The position numbers and the translations under genes are program-made. Shown here in pieces: positions 9,866 through 18,800 of a stretch of DNA of 64,000 bases (position 1 is the stretch's first letter; each line of letters begins with the position of its first letter). The stretch covers positions 110,295,860 to 110,359,859 of the forward strand of contig CM036160.1 in the NCBI GenBank assembly GCA_020631735.1, read 5' to 3'. This DNA is from Saccharum officinarum. Lineage: Eukaryota; Streptophyta; Magnoliopsida; Poales; Poaceae. The notes below the pieces were generated by a model. The model searched no databases. It was not told the DNA's origin and worked only from the letters and a program-made list of their open reading frames with translations.

Positions 9866-12800
9866 GTAACGAATCGTCGTCCCGAAAGAAAAATCCGTGT
9901 TGCCCGACCATTGTTCTTGCCGATTCGTGCGCGTGCGTGACGCTGTGCATGCGGAAATTGTTGTGGCGCGCCGTGCAGAGGCTGGAGAAGCTGGGGGAAG
10001 AGGCGCTGGACGCGCCGGAGGACGTGTACGTGGACGCGGCGGCGGGCGGGGCGGTGTACACGGCCACCAGGGACGGGTGGCTGCAGCGGATGCACCCGAA
10101 CAACGGGTCCTGGGAGCGGTGGCGCTTCGTCGGCGGCACGGGGCTGCTCGGGATCACGCCGTCCGCCGACGGCACCATGCTCGTCTGCGACGCTGACAAG
10201 GTAAGCTACCTCCACAGATCGGTGTGCTTTGCTAGCGTCGTTAGTTCTAGTAGGACGAATAAAAAAGAGAACAACTCTACGTGTTACGATCAACAGACGC
10301 ATGAGACGCGCACGGAGCACCTGTTTAAAAAATTGAAAATATTTATTGGGTCTGTCTACATATCTGTTGATAGATTTTTATACAAAAAAATCTATCAAAT
10401 TTTAGACAAATGAAAAGCTGACACATCAGCCAAAAGAAAAACTGATAGATTTGCTATCCTTTTATCCGTCAGATTTCAATGACACATAAAAAAACAACAA
10501 AACCCTTTAACATTAGCACAAAGACCCAAAACCCAATAAGGAAAGGGAATCGTTACAGGCTGTGAGCCAAGATAGCAACCGAACATCACCAGGCCCCAAA
10601 ACATTGTGAAACGCTCATTCTCCCAGCAGAAGTAAAAATTGCACTTACAGATAGCAATGTCATGCTCTTATTCATCATCTTAACAACTCTGCCCATGAGT
10701 ACACCTAGTTTTACATATGGCTTTCTTGCCCCAAAGATTCAGTAGGGGGAACACTACGCCTGCATAACGAACACATATATAAACCTCTGTAACCCCGCTG
10801 TGTATCCACCCAATCCTTATCCATTTCCTCCTATCCCTAACTACAAAACATTGGGTAAGTGGCAGCTGTACTTCAACCTGGGATGCCAGCAGAGCGCTTG
10901 CTGAAGAGCCGTATCCAGTCACACCCTCACAGAACAATTCGTCGTACATCAGGCACATGAACTGAACCAAGGAGGGGCGACGGTGATATGTGGACTCCAC
11001 CTGCAAAATTGGTGGTAGCGGAGTGGCTCACCGCACACGCAGGCGCTCATGCTCTGTTTCCAACTTGGTCGTGTGCGCAAGAGATTCCAACAATGAAAGA
11101 ATTGGAGACTCGTTGTGATCTTCAGACCTGAACACAGCACAGGCTTCCACAAATTTGTAATAGCTAAATAGAAAAAAAATCATCATAAAAAATTGTTCTG
11201 TGAGCATGTGAAAAGTGCTCAGCTCTTGGCTACTTAACTGCACTTTGCCGATCTGAAAACAGAGCCGATCTCTGGAGCTGGTATTCTCATATACTACTCA
11301 TAGACATAGACATTAGCCTACACAAGCAAGCGACACAAGACACAACAAATAAGCTGAAATCATTAAGTACATAAGTAAAAAGGAAATGATTACTACACTG
11401 TTGCAAATGACGTCTCGCTCCAACCTGTCAATTGTTAGCTTCCTGCTGTTACAGACATGCAGGAGCTCTCCTGCCCAAAATGTTGAAGCCCAGGATGGCC
11501 GAAGACTGAATTGCTTCACTGCTGCAATCAGCGTTCACTAAAACATAGAGAAAACAGGAAGCCGAAAGGCAGTGTCAGCGACTGACTGAAACTGAAGAAA
11601 AAAAAAGAAATACTAAAACTGAACCACAGAATGCTACTAGCCAAAAAAACATGCAAACAATAAATTAAATATTCTAGGCTGAAAACTGAAAAACTAAAAA
11701 ACTGATATCTGAAACAATGAACATTGCAGGGATGAATCACATTACTACATTACAAATACCAAAAAAACTAGTGCTCAGTGACTGAAACTGAAAAAAAAAA
11801 ACTAAAACTGAACCACAGACTATCCTCACAAGGAACTAAATAGTCTTCACCTAAAGCATCTAGGAATGGCCCCATTACCTTCTCTGCTTCCTCCTAGATC
11901 ACAGTGCAATTCAGGTTTACAAACTACTGGGGTTCTGTTCAGATTAGAATCATAGAAATTTGGACCAGCTATCAACAGACCTTCTCACTTTCTGAAAGAT
12001 CATCGATGTGTATGAAATAGTCTTCAACTGGTGATGCGACAACTAAATCACTGCAACAAAAGGAGAGGATAGCATTTTGAGATATTATGATTATGATGTC
12101 AAATGCAGATATAATCATAAAGAGCTGCCTACAAAAATCAAACAAAAAAACAGACACAGCCCCACTCACACATACCCACAGCTAGCATACAAAAATGTAC
12201 AGAGCTCTAACCTGGGTAAGCAATTTTCATCAATAGAGCGCTAAAAAAGATCCTCCTTGGTGCCTCCACTTTCAGTCAGCAGGGTGACCTGCGTTATGTG
12301 TTGACCAAGTACAGAGTTAAAAAAGAAAAAAAAATCAATACAAGCAGATTTTCATCAGTGAAGAGAAAGAGTCAAAAAAAAAAAAGAAGCATGCAAATCC
12401 ATCCTCAGATATGTCAAATCAGCTGGTAGTAATCTAAAAATGAGAGGAGAAACACTATCAAATAAAAATCTCTAGTTGCAAACAAGCTACCGAGCCTGAG
12501 TGCAATTTCAACATACTTATTGATGGCAATGGTCAGATCATCTCTCTCTTCATGAGGATTCTCAGAATCTCAGTGTTATGTGCTGCTAGGGTTAAGAGGA
12601 GAGAGTTGAGGAGAGCGACGGTGACGAACGCGCTACAGTACACGTGCCGCTACAGTACCACGGGTACTGTTCACGTCGGCGAGAGAGGGTTATGGACGCT
12701 GTTGTGATCGAGAGGATCGAGGAGGAAGAGAGGGGAGCGGCGGCGGAGCTACAGTACCCACGCGCTACAGTACCCGCGGGTACTGTTCATGCAAGAGAGG

Positions 12801-15800
12801 AACGGCGGCTAGGGCTGTGAGGGGCGCTGGGAACGCCGGCCGCGGGGCTTCGCCCACGGCCGGCAAGAGAGAAGGTTTTTTCTTCTAATCTCTTGCTTGA
12901 TTAGATTGATACATCTGCTCTCCTTATATAGAGAGGATTTCTTGACTTACAAGCAAGGCTTACTTGACCCCTAAGCAAGCGACTAATTAACCCTAACGGG
13001 CTACGGCCCAATAGGCCCTTGACTCTTCTAACACTACACCCCACCTGGACATGCAGCTCGTCCTCGAGCTGCAACCTAACGCGACTCTGCTAGACATAAA
13101 CCTAACACCTAAAAACAAGCCTTTTACATCTCGGCTTATTTTATTGACCACAAAATAGATTATGACTCTTTATTTTTGACTCCTGAATATACGGCGGACA
13201 CCCTCCGTGTGATGGACCTGCACGTGTGTAGCCACCTGGATCCCATGGAGCCCACCGGAACGAGAGGGGTGCATGGGTACAGCCACCTGGAATTAGTTGC
13301 GATAGCGACCAGCGGAGACGTCCTCGTGGCGGCCGGCGGTGGAATGCGGTGGCGCTAGGTAGTGCATCCCCGCCGGTGACAAGGAGGCCGCAGAGTTGGA
13401 GGTCGTTGCGCGCGGAAAAAACACCATGCTCGCGCCTGAAGACAGCAGTAGGTCGGCGCGGTTGCTGGTGGCCGTCCCACGGGGCGAGGTCGCGCTTCGC
13501 TGAGCTGAGGTCGACCGTCGCCAAGGTCGCCTCGTGCATAGGCTGACGCATCTCCTGCAGCCGCCGGCGCGCTAGGAGGCCGCGCGCCGCAGCCTGTAGC
13601 CGCACCACCGCAGAGCGGGCGAGCGCCCACTCGGGGATGGGGGACGGCGAGGTCGGCCACTGGATCATGTGGAGGGGAAGACCCGAGCTCAGCGGCGGAC
13701 TAGCACCCGCGGCCGGCGCGGCGATGGAGGGCGCGGGCAGCGCTGAGTGCGACGGGGGTGGCGGGGGCAGCGACGAAACCGGCGGAGGCGGCTGCTGCGT
13801 GAGCCCCATCCACGCAGCCTGCAGGGCGATGATGCTGCGGCTCATCTGCGCCATGTTGGTGGACATCTCGGCAACCACGGCGGCGAGGGACTCCAGGGTC
13901 AGGGGAACGGCAGCAGAGGACCCCGCGGCGGCATCCGCCGGCGCGCCCACGGCAGCGGACAGGGTGATGGACAAGGACGATGTGAGCAGTGGCAGGGTGG
14001 TGGTGGGTGGGATCGGCGGCGCGGCGGCGGCAGTGGTGAAGGCCATGATCGGCGAGGCTCCAATACCAGATTGTTATGTGCTGCTAGGGTTAAGAGGAGA
14101 GAGTTGAGGAGAGCGACGGTGACGAACGCGCTACAGTACACGTGCCGCTACAGTACCACGGGTACTGTTCACGTCGGCGAGAGAGGGTTATGGACGCTGT
14201 TGTGATCGAGAGGATCGAGGAGGAAGAGAGGGGAGCGGCGGCGGAGCTACAGTACCCACGCGCTACAGTACCCGCGGGTACTGTTCATGCAAGAGAGGAA
14301 CGGCGGCTAGGGCTGTGAGGGGCGCTGGGAACGCCGGCCGCGGGGCTTCGCCCACGGCCGGCAAGAGAGAAGGTTTTTTCTTCTAATCTCTTGCTTGATT
14401 AGATTGATACATCTGTTCTCCTTATATAGAGAGGATTTCTTGACTTACAAGCAAGGCTTACTTGACCCCTAAGCAAGCGACTAATTAACCCTAACGGGCT
14501 ACGGCCCAATAGGCCCTTGACTCTTCTAACACTCAGTGGTTTATTCATGAACTTGCGGGTAATCCCAAGTGCCTCAGGAGGCATGGTAATATGCATTTCA
14601 TCAAAAGCATAAATCAATCAGACGAAGACAAAAACACAGAATCACACAAAGAGAGAGATGCACAAAAAAACACACACGGACACACTCACACTCTCACCAA
14701 AGCTAGCACCCACCCACCCACACACCCACACACAGAAAAACACAAACGGAGACACAGACGAACAGAGGGAGAGAAAGAAAGGCAAACACACGGAGACATA
14801 TACATTCCAAAAACAACTACACAAAATCAAATGCAAAAGAAAAAACAATCTCAATCAGCAGCTGGCAAACACAAACACACACACAAGAAAACAAAAAAAG
14901 ACACACACACAAAGAAATTGAAGTCAACATGCCAACTAACACAAAACTGAGAGGCTCAGAAAAAATAAAAAGAAAAAGGCCCAAAAAAACAAAAAAATAG
15001 AGAGAGACACACACAGAGAGAGAAAGAAAGAGAAACACACACAACCTGCCATAGCCAGAAAAAGAGAAACCTAAACAAAAGCCCACAAATAACCCAAAAT
15101 AAAGCCCATAAAAAAACCACAGACACCTGCACAGCAACACACGCACGCACACATACACAGACGCACATTACACAGAGTTAGAAAGAGAGAAACACACGCA
15201 ACAGTAACTATCAAAGACAACGCACCCACAGCCACAGAGACAAAAAAAACATAAAGAAAGATCCACAAATAAAGACTTGCAAGAAAAGAAATCACCACAA
15301 AAAAACTGCTCAACACAGGCATAACAACAGCAAAAGGGGGAGGCGAGACGGAGGATCCCGGAGAAGAGCACAAAGATCCTAAAAAGAGACACAAACATAC
15401 ACGCACGCACACATAGAAAAACAGAGAGAGACACACACAGACATAGAGAGAGACACAGACATGCACACACACAAAAAGAGAGAGAGACACAGACACACAG
15501 AGAGATAGAGACACAAACACACACTAACTCAAAAAAGCAAATAAAGGCAAAAAAAAGTCAAAAGATTCCAAAACTATATGCAAAAAAAAGACCTCACAAA
15601 AAGTATATCCCTAATAAAAAAGGAGAACTATAAGATCATAGCTGTTGAACCTACATTCGTAGCACCATAAACATAGACATCATGACGTCACAATTAGCAT
15701 TCGTACCCCCTCTTTTTTCCCTTCTCTTAACCTTTGGCCTACTGATTTCTAACAAGCATGTTTGCCCTTCAGTTGCAAAAATATAATGGAAACCATAACT

Positions 15801-18800
15801 GGATACTGGTGAGGGGGGGGGGGACCCAGACAGAGAGGGGATCGCTTGCTGTGTAAGCTAGTAATTGACAGCCATCAATTGTGTACAGTAGTATAACAGA
15901 GAATGCTGTCAAAATGACTGATGGCTCCATCATTGTTTCCAAGAACAATGTTCAAAAAAGCATCTAGTCACTACCACTGGAATTTCTAGAACCTAGATAG
16001 GCAAATTACACTGAATTTCTAGAAACCGGAGACAACGGTCTTGCTAATGTAACTAACTACTGCTATCATGTAGGACTAGAAGGATGCATGACACTGACAG
16101 AACACTTGCTCGATTCAGTATAGTATAGTACATATACAGTCATATAAACCAAGACCTAGGCCTTGTTTAGTTGGTAAAAAGTTAAAATTTTTCTAACCGT
16201 AGCACTTTCGTTTGTATTTGACAATTAGCGTCCAATTATAAATTAACTAGGCTCAAAAGAATCGTCTCGTGATTTATAATTAAGCTGTATAATTGGTTAT
16301 TTTTTATCTATATTTAATGCTTCATACATGCGTGCAAAAGTTGATGTGATAGAGAGAGAGCAAAAAAAATTTTAACTCTAGCCTTGCATCTAAACGAGGC
16401 GCTACTCATAGACAGTGGACAAGGCACCTATTCCAGTCATTTAGCACAACACAGATCACTGGACACCAGAGACATAGTGAGCACGAGCATCTCAAAAAGT
16501 TCAGGCTACACAGCACAAGTTCCAGGATGACACTGTAACTAGAAGTCTACAATGGCACAGTAGCTAGTAGCTAATGCCACCTCCAACTAAGAAATCTGTA
16601 TTGGCACAGTAGCGAATGCCACCTCTAACAAAGAAATCTGTAATGGCACAAAAGCTTACAACAGCAAATATTCCATGCTCCAAAGGAACAAGCATCAGGA
16701 ATCATAATTGACAAAAATAACATTACGTATGCATGATAGTCATGTACAGTGGCGGATACAGAACACGATTAAAGGAGGGGCTGATCTCTTCTTCTTCCTC
16801 TTCTCTCTCCATTTTTCTTCTTTCCTCCACCTCTTCTTCTCCCTCACCCTCCCCATACCTCCATTGTTGCACCAGCTGTAGGGGGGAGCCCCCCCTTTAG
16901 ATCATATAGCTTTAGTACATCTCATACTGACCAAATAGCAGAACTAGCTATGTATCTCATGGCTAGCTATGATAATCTCAAGAAGTGCAGACCTGCAGTA
17001 TTTTGCACTGCAGAATGTTTATAGAATAATATGTGGACTTAATTAAGCTGAAATCTAAATAAACTGGACTAGAAACGTAGAAGCAAATTACAACTAAAAT
17101 ACTTTATTATATGAGCCGTATATAATCTCAACACATAGCATACACGTAAGACCAGATGCAGAATCCATATGCTAATTTAACAAGTACATCTACTGCAAAA
17201 TATATGATGCAGAACCAGTAGACTTATAGATCCTCGGTAATGAATCATAGATTCAATCCACAACAACAACACCCTAGCACCCATGTAACAAACAAATCAA
17301 CAGATGAATTTATATTTTCAAGCCTTCAAAACAAAGCCAAAAGCCAATACACATATAGAGACCGAGACGCATTGGGACTAACCTGGACTTCGTGGGGGCC
17401 GACAGCTACTGCAACGAGCTGCTGGAGCAGAGGTAGCTGGCCTGAGGAAGACGGGAAGAGCAGATCGGTGGCTTTAGGACAACGGGCAGACAGACAGCGC
17501 AGTCGGAGGTCGAAGCGCGCCCGCCCCCGCGGTGCGCGGCCCCGCTGACAGGGGGTGCCTGGCCGGAAGCCGGAGGCGCCGAGACAGGCAACCGCCGGCC
17601 GGACATCGAGGACAGCAGTGCCCCAACACACCCGCCCGCGAGGACAGGGGAAACACCGGCCACGGCCGTGGCACAGGGCATCCAGCGCGCGAGGGCAACA
17701 CCACCACCCCAGCGGCTCTGCCCCGGCTGGCTCTAGCAACAGCTTCAGTGGGGAGGTGCGGCGAGGAGCGGCGCAGGCCAAGCGGCAGCGGCCGCCGACC
17801 CACCTCCTGCACTACGGAATGAACCACAGACGGAGATGCAACCAGCCCTCGTGTCGCCCCCTCCGGACGACTCGGGGGCTCCCCACCGGCGCCGCCCCAG
17901 AGCTTCCCCCCACCGCCTCCTCTTCGGTCACCGCCGCCGCCCTCCGCGTGCGGCGGCGGCGGCCCGCAGCGCCGTCGCGTCCACTCCCTCCCCCTCCATC
18001 CCTCCTCGCCCTCCCACTCCTCCACATTGTCTTCCCCGAGCTTCCATGGCGGGGTGGCCGGCCAGCGGGCCAGATCCGGGCCGCCCGGGGCCGGATCCAT
18101 CCTCCCCCTCACTGGATCCGTGCCTCGGCGACCGTGTGGGGCGGGGGCCGCGTCCTGATGCACGCCTCTGCGCGTGAGGAGGCGTTCGCGCTCGAGCGGG
18201 TGCTGTGGCCTGGGCCGGCTACCCCTCCCCCATTCACCTCCCCTCTCTACGGTGGAACGGGTAGGGTGCCGGGCGGCCCGGCCGCACCTCCCTGTGGTCG
18301 GTGGATCCGGGCTAGATCCGGCGTCCTTGCTGTGGCGGCAATGGCCTGGTGGCACGGCATCTCCTTCGTGCTCGGGCGTGGGTCGGGGACCGTGGGCATG
18401 CACTGGTGCGCGGGTCGTCGGCACGGCTTCCCCCCGGTCAAGCGATGACTTCGAGTTGCACCTCCTGCGAGCAGGCTGGACGACGGGGCTGTTCCACCCC
18501 TCCTCGGCTCGGAGCGCTCGGGGACGGCGGCAGTGACGGGCAACCATGGCGGCTGCGGCTTCGGGCAGCCGCGAGCACCTTCCCTCGCCGGATCTGGGCC
18601 GGACCTCTGGCCTGGGAGGTGCGGTGACCTGCTGCCTCGGCGGCGACCTCGGGTGGATGTGGCCTCCTGCTCGGCGGGGCCAGGTCAGTCCGCCGGCTTG
18701 GGGCGGCGGAGGGCCTTGCTATGCTCCTGGCTGGTCCGTGGCTGTAGCCGGTGGTGACTGGTTTCCTCGGCTGGCCTTCCATCCGTGGCTGGGTGCTGCG

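Larger units (their letters stand above)
12574..14531 (-). mobile_element. Young non-autonomous LTR retrotransposon encoding an IQ-motif protein
   Basis: Two 460-bp LTRs (12,574-13,033 and 14,072-14,531) start TGTTATGTG and end CTTCTAACA. By eye they differ at one base only. CTCAG duplications flank the element (12,569-12,573 and 14,532-14,536). On the minus strand the primer site TGGTATTGGAGC (14,068-14,057) resembles the initiator-Met tRNA site, and a purine tract CCAGGTGGGGTGTAG abuts the downstream LTR (13,048-13,034). CTATATAAGG in each LTR is a TATA-like box on the minus strand. The 1-kb interior has one ORF and no reverse transcriptase, so mobility must depend on another element. Confidence 0.88.
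12510..14610 (-). pseudogene. Captured eIF4A-like fragment, split by an LTR element
   Basis: On the minus strand 14,587-14,534 reads [18 protein letters not shown]. This matches the eIF4A DEAD-box helicase segment usually read [20 protein letters not shown]. The homology resumes past the LTR element at about 12,571-12,515 with AGAATCCTCATGAAGAGAGA, equivalent to the following RILVKRDEL codons, but frameshifted. The 12,574-14,531 LTR element therefore inserted within this captured exon. Non-functional. Confidence 0.65.

Noticed and set aside
14642..15524. Several Cys/Val/Leu-rich minus-strand ORFs that look like membrane proteins
   Set aside because: They are translations of CA/GA simple repeats. 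Open frames arise because the T-depleted strand lacks stop codons in the complement.
17474..18547. 357-codon minus-strand ORF
   Set aside because: It spans the LINE-type insertion boundary at 17,817, is Arg/Pro/Gly-rich as expected from GC-rich DNA read in a wrong frame, and has no recognisable domain.
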